The notes under the pieces were generated by a model. The model saw only the letters and a list, made by a program, of their open reading frames with translations, was not told where the DNA came from and ran no database searches. A DNA stretch of 39,845 nucleotides, taken from NCBI RefSeq assembly GCF_017315755.1, contig NZ_JAFLRJ010000150.1, forward strand, positions 1-39,845. The letters are read 5' to 3'. A program made the translations under genes and the position numbers. Origin of the DNA: Streptomyces beijiangensis. GTDB taxonomy: Bacteria; Actinomycetota; Actinomycetes; Streptomycetales; Streptomycetaceae. Shown piece after piece: positions 7,684-14,276 of this stretch (positions within the stretch are counted from its first letter, which is position 1; every line of letters begins with the position of its first letter).

Positions 7684-8661
7684 ATGCATGCGATCACGAT
7701 CCCCGAGCCCGGCGGTCCCGAGGCGCTTGTCTGGACCGAAGTCCCCGATCCTGTGCCCGGCGAGGGCGAAGTCCTCGTCGAGGTGGTGGCCGCAGCCGTC
7801 AACCGTGCCGATGTACTGCAGCGGCAGGGCTTCTACGAGCCGCCACCCGGTGCCTCCCCCTATCCCGGCCTGGAGTGCTCCGGGCGCATCACCGCGCTCG
7901 GTCCCGGAGTCTCGGGATGGGCCGTCGGCGACGAGGTGTGCGCGCTGCTGAGCGGCGGCGGGTACGCCGAGCGGGTGGCCGTCCCGGTGGGGCAGCTGCT
8001 GCCCGTGCCGGACGGGGTCGACCTGGCCACGGCGGCGGCGCTGCCCGAAGTCGTCTGCACCGTGTGGTCGAACGTCTTCATGGTGTCCCATCTGCGGCCC
8101 GGCGAGACCCTGTTGGTGCACGGCGGCGCGAGTGGCATCGGCACCATGGCGATCCAGCTGGCCAAGGCGGTGGGGGCGCGGGTCGCCGTCACCGCGGGCG
8201 CTCCCGACAAGCTCGCGCGATGCGCTGAGCTCGGTGCGGACATCCTGATCGACTACCGCGAGCAGGACTTCGTGGAGGAGATCCGCAAGGCGACCGACGG
8301 GGCCGGTGCGGACGTCATCCTCGACATCGTCGGGGCGAAGTACCTGGACCGGAACGTGCAGGCGCTCGCCCTCAGCGGGCGCCTCGCGGTGATCGGGATG
8401 CAGGGCGGAGTGAAGGGCGAGCTGAACCTCGCGGCGCTGATGGCGAAGCGGGCGGCCGTGACGGCCACCTCGCTGCGGGCCCGGCCGCTGGAGGAGAAAG
8501 CGGCCATCGTCGCCGCCGTACGGGAACACGTCTGGCCGCTGATCTCGGCGGGCCGCGTCCGGCCGGTCGTGGACCAGGAGCTCCCCCTGTCGGATGCGGC
8601 AGCGGCCCATCGCGCGCTGGACGCCGGCACACACGTGGGCAAGATCCTGCTGCGCGCCTAG
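7684..8661 (+). CDS. NAD(P)H quinone oxidoreductase, PIG3 family
   Basis: The 325-residue protein is a zinc-independent medium-chain dehydrogenase/reductase. It has a GroES-like N-terminal half (VNRADVLQRQGFYEPPPGASPYPGLECSG, about residues 39-67) and a Rossmann half with VHGGASGIGTMAIQLAKAVG (145-164). The YEPPPGASPYPGLE stretch is characteristic of the PIG3/Qor subgroup, which reduces quinones with NADPH. TAGCCT at 7671-7676 lies 7 nt before the ATG and there is no clear ribosome site, so a leaderless message is plausible. A second ATG four bases on is out of frame. It converges on the bkd operon and is separated from it by a strong hairpin. The physiological quinone is unknown. Confidence 0.9.
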   Translation: MHAITIPEPGGPEALVWTEVPDPVPGEGEVLVEVVAAAVNRADVLQRQGFYEPPPGASPYPGLECSGRITALGPGVSGWAVGDEVCALLSGGGYAERVAVPVGQLLPVPDGVDLATAAALPEVVCTVWSNVFMVSHLRPGETLLVHGGASGIGTMAIQLAKAVGARVAVTAGAPDKLARCAELGADILIDYREQDFVEEIRKATDGAGADVILDIVGAKYLDRNVQALALSGRLAVIGMQGGVKGELNLAALMAKRAAVTATSLRARPLEEKAAIVAAVREHVWPLISAGRVRPVVDQELPLSDAAAAHRALDAGTHVGKILLRA

Positions 8662-8678
8662 ACGGCCTTCGGCCGCTT

Positions 8679-8727
8679 GTCCTCAATCGCTGGACGGGCT
8701 GAAAATGCCCGTCCGGCGATTGAGGAC
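8679..8727. terminator. Large hairpin of the dispersed Streptomyces intergenic type
   Basis: The left arm 8679-8699 (GTCCTCAATCGC, T, GGACGGGC) pairs with 8707-8727 around a TGAAAAT loop. All 21 positions pair, with one G-U. It sits between the convergent quinone oxidoreductase and bkd E2 genes and would act as a bidirectional terminator. From memory, the core GCCCGTCCGGCGATTGAGGA recurs many times in Streptomyces genomes as an intergenic repeat; only one copy is in this window. Confidence 0.8.
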
Positions 8728-8734
8728 CGGGGGT

Positions 8735-8753
8735 CCGGGGGCAGCGCCCCCGG
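8735..8753. terminator. Secondary GC hairpin beside the main terminator
   Basis: CCGGGGGC (8735-8742) pairs with GCCCCCGG (8746-8753) across a 3-nt loop. It follows the large hairpin and lies 16 nt from the stop codon of bkd E2 on the other strand. This two-part arrangement is often seen together in Streptomyces. Confidence 0.55.
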
Positions 8754-8768
8754 CAACGGACCCGCGGC

Positions 8769-10085
8769 TTACAGCCCCCGCAGCAGCACCGCCGGCTGCT
8801 CGACACAGTCGGCGACATGGCGGAGGAAGCCGCCCGCCGTCCCCCCGTCGCACACCCGGTGGTCGAAGGTCAGCGACAGCTGGACCACCTGCCGGACCGC
8901 GAGTTCACCGCCGTGCACCCAGGGCTTGGTCACGATGCGTCCCACCCCGAGCATCGCCGCTTCCGGGTGGTTGATGATCGGCGTGGAGCCGTCGACGCCG
9001 AACACGCCGTAGTTGTTCAGCGTGAAGGTTCCGCCGGTCAGATCGGCGGGGGTGAGCGACCCGCTTCTGGCCGCCTCCGTCAGTCGCGCGAACTCCTCGT
9101 TGAGCGACTCCGTCGTACGGCCGCCCGCGTCGCGCACTACCGGCACGACCAGACCGCGCTCCGTCTGGGCCGCGAAGCCCAGATGGACGGCAGGCAGCCG
9201 CACGATCTCCCTGGCCTCCATATCCACCGTGGAGTTGAGCTCGGGGTAGCGGGCGAGCGCGGCCGTACAGATACGGGCCAGCAGGGCCAGGACCGAGATC
9301 TTGGGGGAGGCTGCCGCGTTCATCGCCGCCCGCGCCGCCATCAGTTCGGTCGCGTCCGCGTCCACCCAGCAGGTCGCGTCCGGTATCTCGCGCCGGCTGC
9401 GGGAGAGCTTGTCGGCAACCGCGCCGCGCACACCCCGCAGGGGGATGCGGGACGGGTCGGGTCGCCGTACCGTCTGCTCCGCCTCCGGGCGCCGTATCGC
9501 CTGCTCGACGTCGGAGCGCAGGATCAGCCCTTCCGGGCCCGAACCCGTCAACTCCCGCAGATCGAGGGCGTTCTCACGGGCCAGCCGGCGCACCAGGGGG
9601 GAGATGACCGGTACCGGGCCCACATCACGAACGGCCTGGACCGGGGCAGGCTCCCGTACCGGAGCCACCCGTACCGGAGCTGACGTCACCGGAGCCGACG
9701 TCACCGGTGCGGCGACCGGCTTGATCCGGCGGCGGCGCGTCGCAGGCGCCCCCGTGCCGTACCCGACCAGGACGTTCCCCGAGGAGTCGTCGCCGGAGGA
9801 GCCTTCCACCGACGGGCCGTCGGCAGGCCCCACCGCGACCGTCAGCAGCGGTGAACCGACCGGCAGTTCGGACCCCTCCTCGCCGAAGCGCGCCGTCACC
9901 ACACCCCCGTAGGGACACGGCACCTCCACCAGCGCCTTCGCCGTCTCGACCTCGACCACCGGCTGGTCGACGGCGACCACATCGCCCACCGCGACCAGCC
10001 AGCGCACGATCTCCGCCTCGGTCAGTCCCTCACCGAGGTCCGGCAGCCTGAACTCCAGGCTTCCCATGTCAAAAGCGTGCGGCAT
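8769..10085 (-). CDS. bkdC: Branched-chain 2-oxoacid dehydrogenase E2 (dihydrolipoyl acyltransferase)
   Basis: The 438-residue E2 core transfers acyl groups from E1 to CoA. In order it has a lipoyl domain with the lipoylated lysine in VEVETAKALVEV (K50), a Pro/Ala/Val-rich linker with repeated PVTSAPV units, a peripheral subunit-binding domain (VISPLVRRLARENALDLREL), and a catalytic domain ending with the active-site motif FDHRVCDGG. ATG 10085 is preferred over the inner ATG 10067: it overlaps the E1 beta stop (TGATG) and has GGGAGG just upstream. It is the third gene of the operon after E1 alpha and E1 beta. The E3 lipoamide dehydrogenase is not encoded nearby, so it must be shared from elsewhere. 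Products feed branched-chain fatty acids and polyketide starter units. Confidence 0.93.
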   Translation of the reverse strand: MPHAFDMGSLEFRLPDLGEGLTEAEIVRWLVAVGDVVAVDQPVVEVETAKALVEVPCPYGGVVTARFGEEGSELPVGSPLLTVAVGPADGPSVEGSSGDDSSGNVLVGYGTGAPATRRRRIKPVAAPVTSAPVTSAPVRVAPVREPAPVQAVRDVGPVPVISPLVRRLARENALDLRELTGSGPEGLILRSDVEQAIRRPEAEQTVRRPDPSRIPLRGVRGAVADKLSRSRREIPDATCWVDADATELMAARAAMNAAASPKISVLALLARICTAALARYPELNSTVDMEAREIVRLPAVHLGFAAQTERGLVVPVVRDAGGRTTESLNEEFARLTEAARSGSLTPADLTGGTFTLNNYGVFGVDGSTPIINHPEAAMLGVGRIVTKPWVHGGELAVRQVVQLSLTFDHRVCDGGTAGGFLRHVADCVEQPAVLLRGL

Positions 10086-11083
10086 CACGCCTCCCACTGC
10101 AGCCGTGCCACCGCGTCGAGGACCCGGTCCACGCCCGGCAGATGGTGCCGCTCCAGCATCGGCGGCGGATAGGGAATGTCGAATCCGGCGACCCGCAGCA
10201 CGGGTGCCTCCAGATGGTGGAAGCACCGCTCGGTCACCCGGGCGGCTATCTCCCCGCCGGGACCGCCGAAGCCGGTGGACTCGTGGACCACGACCGCCCG
10301 GCCCGTGCGCCGTACCGACGCGCACACCGTCTCGTCGTCGAAGGGCACCAGGGACCGCAGGTCGACGACCTCCAGGTCCCAGCCCTCCTCCTTGGCCGCC
10401 TCGGCCGCCTCCAGGCAGACCGGCACGGAGGGCCCGTACGTGATGAGCGTGGCGCTGCGCCCGGTGCGCCGCACGACCGCACGGCCGATGGGCTCGACCG
10501 GATGCGGCGACCAGTCCGCCTTCGACCAGTAGAGCCGCTTGGGCTCCAGGAACACCACCGGGTCGTCGCAGTCGATCGCCTCCCGCAGCAGCCCGTACGC
10601 ATCGGCGACCGTCGCCGGTGCGACGACCTTCAGCCCCGGGGTCGCCATGTAGTACGCCTCGGAGGAGTCGCTGTGGTGCTCCACCCCGCCGATCCCGCCC
10701 CCGTACGGCACCCGCACCACGATCGGCAGCGGCATCGCACCGCGCGTGCGGTTGCGCATCTTCGCCACATGGCTGATGAGCTGCTCGAAGGCCGGGTACG
10801 CGAAGGCGTCGAACTGCATCTCGACGACCGGCCGCAGCCCGTACATCGCCATCCCGACGGCCGTCCCCAGAATCCCCGCCTCCGCGAGCGGGGTATCCGT
10901 GCACCGGTCCTCGCCGAACTCCTTGGCGAGCCCGTCGGTGACCCGGAAGACCCCGCCGAGCGTCCCCACGTCCTCACCGAGCACATGCACCCGCGCGTCC
11001 TCGGCCATCGCGTCGCGCATCGCGCGCTGCAGGGCCTGCGCCATCGTGGCGGGCTTCGCTGCCAGTGTGGCCGCCGCTGTCAT
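10085..11083 (-). CDS. bkdB: Branched-chain 2-oxoacid dehydrogenase E1 beta
   Basis: The 332-residue subunit completes the thiamine diphosphate-dependent E1 heterotetramer, which decarboxylates 2-oxo acids from valine, leucine and isoleucine. Recognisable segments are VLGEDVGTLGGVFRVTDGL, the conserved DTPLAEAGILGTAVGMAMYG and EMQFDAFAYPAFEQLISHVA, and the C-terminal transketolase fold with ESTGFGGPGGEIAARV. Length and motifs match BkdB/PdhB of the branched-chain type. Its start overlaps the E1 alpha stop by 4 nt and its stop overlaps the E2 start by 1 nt, so all three subunits are made from one coupled message. Confidence 0.93.
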   Translation of the reverse strand: MTAAATLAAKPATMAQALQRAMRDAMAEDARVHVLGEDVGTLGGVFRVTDGLAKEFGEDRCTDTPLAEAGILGTAVGMAMYGLRPVVEMQFDAFAYPAFEQLISHVAKMRNRTRGAMPLPIVVRVPYGGGIGGVEHHSDSSEAYYMATPGLKVVAPATVADAYGLLREAIDCDDPVVFLEPKRLYWSKADWSPHPVEPIGRAVVRRTGRSATLITYGPSVPVCLEAAEAAKEEGWDLEVVDLRSLVPFDDETVCASVRRTGRAVVVHESTGFGGPGGEIAARVTERCFHHLEAPVLRVAGFDIPYPPPMLERHHLPGVDRVLDAVARLQWEA

Positions 11084-12201
11084 CGTCCTGCCCCGGCTTC
11101 CAGTTCGTCGCGCAGCATCGCGGCCTGCTCCCTCAGCTGGGAGGTCTGCTCGGCGTAGACATGGGCGAAGAGCTCCATCGGATCGAGCACCGGATCCGCG
11201 TTCATCCGCGCCCGCAGGTCCGCCGCCATCGTCTCGGCGCCCTCGCGCACGGTCCGTATCGTCTCCTCGTCGAGGAGCCCGCGCCCGGTCAGCTCCCGCT
11301 CCAGCAGGTCCACCGGGTCGTGTGCGCGCCAGGCCTCGACCTCCGCGTCGCCCCGGTAGCGGGTCGCGTCGTCGGCGTTCGTATGGGCCTCCATGCGGTA
11401 CGTCACCGCCTCCACCAGCGTCGGACCGCCGCCGGACCGTGCCAGGCGCATCGCCTCGCCCAGCACCTCGTGGACCGCCGCCGCGTCGTTCCCGTCGACC
11501 AGCCGGCCCGGCATTCCGTACCCGACGGCCTTGTGGGCCAGGGACGGGGCCGCGGTCTGCTTGGCCAGCGGGACGGAGATCGCGAAGCCGTTGTTCTGTA
11601 CGAGGAAGACGACCGGGGCCTGCCAGACAGCGGCGAAGTTCAGCGCCTCGTGAAAATCGCCCTCGCTGGTCCCGCCGTCGCCGACCATGGCCAGGGCCAC
11701 CACGTCGTCCCCCGCCAGGCGGGCGGCGTGCGCCAGGCCCACCGCATGGGGGAGCTGTGTGGCGAGCGGTGTGCAGAGCGGGGCTATCCGGTGCTCCCGC
11801 GGGTCGTAACCGGTGTGCCAGTCGCCCCGCAGCAGCGTCAGGGCCTCCACGGGGTCCAGGCCGCGCGCCACGGCCGCCAGGGTGTCCCGGTAGCTCGGGA
11901 AGAGCCAGTCCTGCTCCTGCAGTACCAGCGCGGCCGCGATCTCGCAGGCCTCCTGGCCGGTCGACGAGGGGTAGACGGCGAGGCGGCCCTGCTTGGTGAG
12001 GGCGGTGGCCTGCGCGTTGTACCGACGGCCTCGCACCAGGCCCTCGTACAGCCGCCGCATCAGAGCGGGGTCGAGCGGGGAATCCGTACCGAGACCGAGC
12101 ACCCGGTACGGCTCGGTGTCCGGGAGCAGGGGCGCGGGATCGGTGCGCAGCGTGAATGCCGGGTAGGCAGCGGCTGCACCGGGCAGCTCTTGGACCGTCA
12201 T
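11080..12201 (-). CDS. bkdA: Branched-chain 2-oxoacid dehydrogenase E1 alpha
   Basis: This is the first gene of the bkd operon (373 residues). The thiamine diphosphate motif starts GDGGTSEGDFHEALNFAAV and closes with NNGFAIS. SSTGQEACEIAAALVLQ and YRMEAHTNADDATRYR (phosphorylation-loop region of E1 alpha) are also present. ATG 12201 is chosen because GAGGAGG at 12210-12216 gives 8-nt spacing; the in-frame GTG at 12210 would overlap that site. The promoter region is shared with a divergent Lrp-type regulator and contains a palindrome matching the operators of the paa units, so induction by branched-chain keto acids and by phenylacetate signals are both possible. Confidence 0.93.
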   Translation of the reverse strand: MTVQELPGAAAAYPAFTLRTDPAPLLPDTEPYRVLGLGTDSPLDPALMRRLYEGLVRGRRYNAQATALTKQGRLAVYPSSTGQEACEIAAALVLQEQDWLFPSYRDTLAAVARGLDPVEALTLLRGDWHTGYDPREHRIAPLCTPLATQLPHAVGLAHAARLAGDDVVALAMVGDGGTSEGDFHEALNFAAVWQAPVVFLVQNNGFAISVPLAKQTAAPSLAHKAVGYGMPGRLVDGNDAAAVHEVLGEAMRLARSGGGPTLVEAVTYRMEAHTNADDATRYRGDAEVEAWRAHDPVDLLERELTGRGLLDEETIRTVREGAETMAADLRARMNADPVLDPMELFAHVYAEQTSQLREQAAMLRDELEAGAGR

Positions 12202-12258
12202 GTCAGACACCTCCTCGTGGGAGCGGGACGGCGCAGCGAAATGTGATGCGCCTCACCT

Positions 12259-12272
12259 ACCGATTGTTCGGT
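12259..12272. promoter_or_regulatory. PaaR-like operator variant in the bkd/lrp promoter
   Basis: ACCGATTGTTCGGT has perfect 5-bp arms (ACCGA/TCGGT). It differs by one base in the centre from the operator in front of paaN and paaA. It lies 58 bp upstream of bkdA and 100 bp upstream of the Lrp-type gene. Confidence 0.6.
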
Positions 12273-12306
12273 CGAGAGCGCATTTTGGCTACAGGCGCCT
12301 CCAGCC

Positions 12307-12328
12307 TGTGGACAAACGGTTCTCCACA
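12307..12328. other. Inverted pair of DnaA-box-like 9-mers
   Basis: TGTGGACAA at 12307-12315 is the reverse complement of TTGTCCACA, the preferred Streptomyces DnaA box. TTCTCCACA at 12320-12328 fits the degenerate box on the other strand. Together they create a CTGTGGA/TCCACAG inverted repeat. An alternative reading is an Lrp-family binding site for the adjacent regulator. Confidence 0.4.
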
Positions 12329-12372
12329 GCCTGGGATAGAGGCAGGTCGTCCATGGCAGGGAGGCGGGGGAC

Positions 12373-12888
12373 ATGGCAGATGAACAAATGGCCGACGCGG
12401 CGGAGGTCCCCCCGGCGCGCCCGCTCGATGCCATCGACCGATCCATCCTGCGGATGCTCCAGACGGACGGCCGCGCGTCCATCCGCTCCGTGGCCGAGAC
12501 CGTCCATGTCTCGCGCGCCAACGCCTACGCGCGGATCAACCGGCTCATCGACGACGGGGTGATCCGCGGCTTCAGTGCCCGCGTGAACCATGAACGCGCG
12601 GGCCAGGGCGCCTCCGCGTACATCACTCTCAAGATCGTCCAGAACTCCTGGCGCACGGTCCGCAGGCAGCTCCAGGAGCTGCCTGGCGCGGCCCACATCG
12701 CCCTGGTCAGCGGCGATTTCGACGTACTCCTGCTGGTGCACAGCGAAGACAACCGGGCGCTGCGCGAGCTCGTCCTGACCAGGCTGCAGTCGATACCCGA
12801 AGTGCTGTCGACGCGCACGCTGCTGGTCTTCGAGGAGACGGATCTCGACCCGACGGGACCTCAGGACCCTACGAGCCGTACTTCTTGA
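12373..12888 (+). CDS. bkdR: Lrp/AsnC family regulator, probable BkdR
   Basis: The 171-residue protein has an N-terminal helix-turn-helix (DAIDRSILRMLQTDGRASIR, then VAETVHVSRANAYARINRLI) and a C-terminal RAM effector domain (AHIALVSGDFDVLLLVHSED to the end). Being divergent from bkdA and adjacent to the operon, it fits the Lrp-type regulator of branched-chain keto-acid dehydrogenase known in Streptomyces and Pseudomonas. A GGGAGGCGGGGG ribosome site precedes the ATG. Its 3' end overlaps the convergent lipoprotein gene by 20 bp. The 171-bp promoter region holds several inverted repeats that could be its own sites. Confidence 0.85.
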   Translation: MADEQMADAAEVPPARPLDAIDRSILRMLQTDGRASIRSVAETVHVSRANAYARINRLIDDGVIRGFSARVNHERAGQGASAYITLKIVQNSWRTVRRQLQELPGAAHIALVSGDFDVLLLVHSEDNRALRELVLTRLQSIPEVLSTRTLLVFEETDLDPTGPQDPTSRTS

Positions 12889-13642
12889 GGAAGGCCTGCA
12901 CGGTCGCCCAGTTCGCCGGATCGTCGAGCAGCGAAACCCCGTGCTGGGAGGTGCCCTTGACGTAGGAGAGCTTGTTCTCGGGCGCCTTGGTGCTCGCCTT
13001 GTGCAGCTCCTGCGCGGCCCGCGCGAACTCGCTGTCGTACTCGCCCGCCATGTACAGCACCGGTGTGGTGAGCTTGGGTGCGGCCGCCGACGCGTCCATG
13101 TCGCCGTAGACCGCCGGCCCGGACAGCGAGACCACCGCATCGGGCTTCGGCTTGAGCACCGTGGCCGCCTCGATCACGGCGGTGCCGCCCTTGGATGCGC
13201 CCATCAGAAGCAGCTTCGTCACTCCCTTGGTACGCAAATAGGCTGCGCCGCCCACCAGTTCGGACACCTCGGAGCCCGTGGAGTTGACGGCGAGCACGCG
13301 ATAGCCGCTCTTCCCCAGCTCTCTCGCCTTGACCACCCACTGGCAGACGTCGCCGTCGGCCTGATGGGCGAGGAGGATGCCTGTGGTGCCCGAGCCGGTC
13401 AGGAAGCCTCCCGTGTCCGTGGACTCTGCGCTCTTGAAGGAGACGGATCCCGTCTTCGCCTCGGCGGCGTTGAGGCAGCCGAAGTCCTCCGCTTTCGAGG
13501 CACCCGCGGACGCGGACGCGCCCGATTTCGCGGAATCCTTGCCGTCACCGCCCCCGCCACCGCTCCCACAGGCGGTCAGCGAGGCGCCCGCGAGCAGCAC
13601 TCCGGCACAGATCAGGGCAGGAAGACGTACGGAAGCGGCCAT
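12869..13642 (-). CDS. Secreted lipoprotein with alpha/beta-hydrolase fold
   Basis: The 257-residue protein begins with a signal peptide ending in lipobox LTAC (Cys25), followed by a Gly/Ser/Ala-rich tether. The mature part is an alpha/beta hydrolase: nucleophile elbow MGASKGG with Ser150, probable acid Asp203 in EYDSEF, and His234 in TSQHG. All three catalytic positions are present in the expected order, so it is likely an active esterase or acylhydrolase outside the membrane. Conserved cysteines (56 and 100) may form a disulfide. No ribosome site is seen. A promoter with TTGACC and CACTAT ends 8 nt before the ATG, pointing to a leaderless transcript separate from the tetR gene upstream. The substrate is unknown. 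Confidence 0.85.
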   Translation of the reverse strand: MAASVRLPALICAGVLLAGASLTACGSGGGGGDGKDSAKSGASASAGASKAEDFGCLNAAEAKTGSVSFKSAESTDTGGFLTGSGTTGILLAHQADGDVCQWVVKARELGKSGYRVLAVNSTGSEVSELVGGAAYLRTKGVTKLLLMGASKGGTAVIEAATVLKPKPDAVVSLSGPAVYGDMDASAAAPKLTTPVLYMAGEYDSEFARAAQELHKASTKAPENKLSYVKGTSQHGVSLLDDPANWATVQAFLKKYGS

Positions 13643-13650
13643 GAGGCTGG

Positions 13651-13680
13651 ATAGTGGTCTGGACCTGTGTGCAAGGTCAA
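13651..13680 (-). promoter_or_regulatory. Promoter of the lipoprotein hydrolase gene
   Basis: On the minus strand, TTGACC (13680-13675) and CACTAT (13656-13651) are spaced by 18 bp. The expected start point falls at or next to the ATG at 13642, so the mRNA would be leaderless. The -35 box overlaps the tetR stop codon. Confidence 0.6.
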
Positions 13681-14276
13681 CGGGTCGGCGCGGTCCGCAG
13701 CCCCTCGAACGCCAGCCTGACCACCGTCTCGGCCACCAGTTCCTCCTCCACGCCGCCGTCCGACTGCGGCCGGTACCACTCCACCAGCGAGTTCACCATC
13801 CCGAACAGCAGCCTCGTCGCCAGACGAATGTCCACGTCAGCGCGGAGATCACCGTCGGCGGCGGCGGCCTTCAGCAGATCCGAGACCCGCTGGTCGAACT
13901 CCCGGCGCCGCCCCATCGCCCACCGCTCGGTCTTCGTATTGCCGCGTACGCGCAGGAGCAGCGTGACGTACGGCAGTTCCGTCATCAGCACCTCGACCGT
14001 ACGGCGCGTGACGTACTCCATGCGCTCGATCGCGCGCCCCTGCGCCGCCCCCTCCTCGTCCAGCACACCGAACAGCCCGTCGATGGCACGGCTGACCGCG
14101 CGCTTCAGCAGCTCCTCCTTGCCCGCGACATGGTGGTAGATCGAGGACTTGGAGATCCCGGCGGCCTTGGAGAGGTGCTCCATCGACGTGCCGTCGTAGC
14201 CACGCTCGTTGAAGACGCGGACGGCGACGGCGAGGAGGGTCTCGGGGGTGTACGTGTCCCGCTTGGGGGTGGTCAT
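13677..14276 (-). CDS. paaR: TetR family regulator, probable PaaR repressor
   Basis: The 199-residue protein has a TetR helix-turn-helix (LLAVAVRVFNERGYDGTSMEHLSKAAGISKSS region, about residues 14-45, ending IYHHVAGKEELL) and an all-helical effector domain. It is translated with paaH: its ATG overlaps the paaH stop (ATGA), so it is made from the promoter it would control. The palindrome ACCGATCGTTCGGT lies in that promoter, and an exact reverse-complement copy precedes paaA. This resembles the ACCGNNCGNNCGGT core reported for the TetR-type PaaR of Corynebacterium. Derepression by phenylacetyl-CoA is the known behaviour of that family and is inferred here. The regulator name rests on context and operator, not on unique residues. 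Confidence 0.82.
   Translation of the reverse strand: MTTPKRDTYTPETLLAVAVRVFNERGYDGTSMEHLSKAAGISKSSIYHHVAGKEELLKRAVSRAIDGLFGVLDEEGAAQGRAIERMEYVTRRTVEVLMTELPYVTLLLRVRGNTKTERWAMGRRREFDQRVSDLLKAAAADGDLRADVDIRLATRLLFGMVNSLVEWYRPQSDGGVEEELVAETVVRLAFEGLRTAPTR

Noticed and set aside
9655..9715. Short DNA repeat (GTACCGGAGC / GACGTCACCGG units) considered as a regulatory repeat
   Set aside because: It encodes the Pro/Ala/Val-rich flexible linker of E2 (PVTSAPV units), which explains the repetition.
12202..12210. GTG at 12210 as the E1 alpha start
   Set aside because: It overlaps the GAGGAGG ribosome site that is ideally spaced for ATG 12201.
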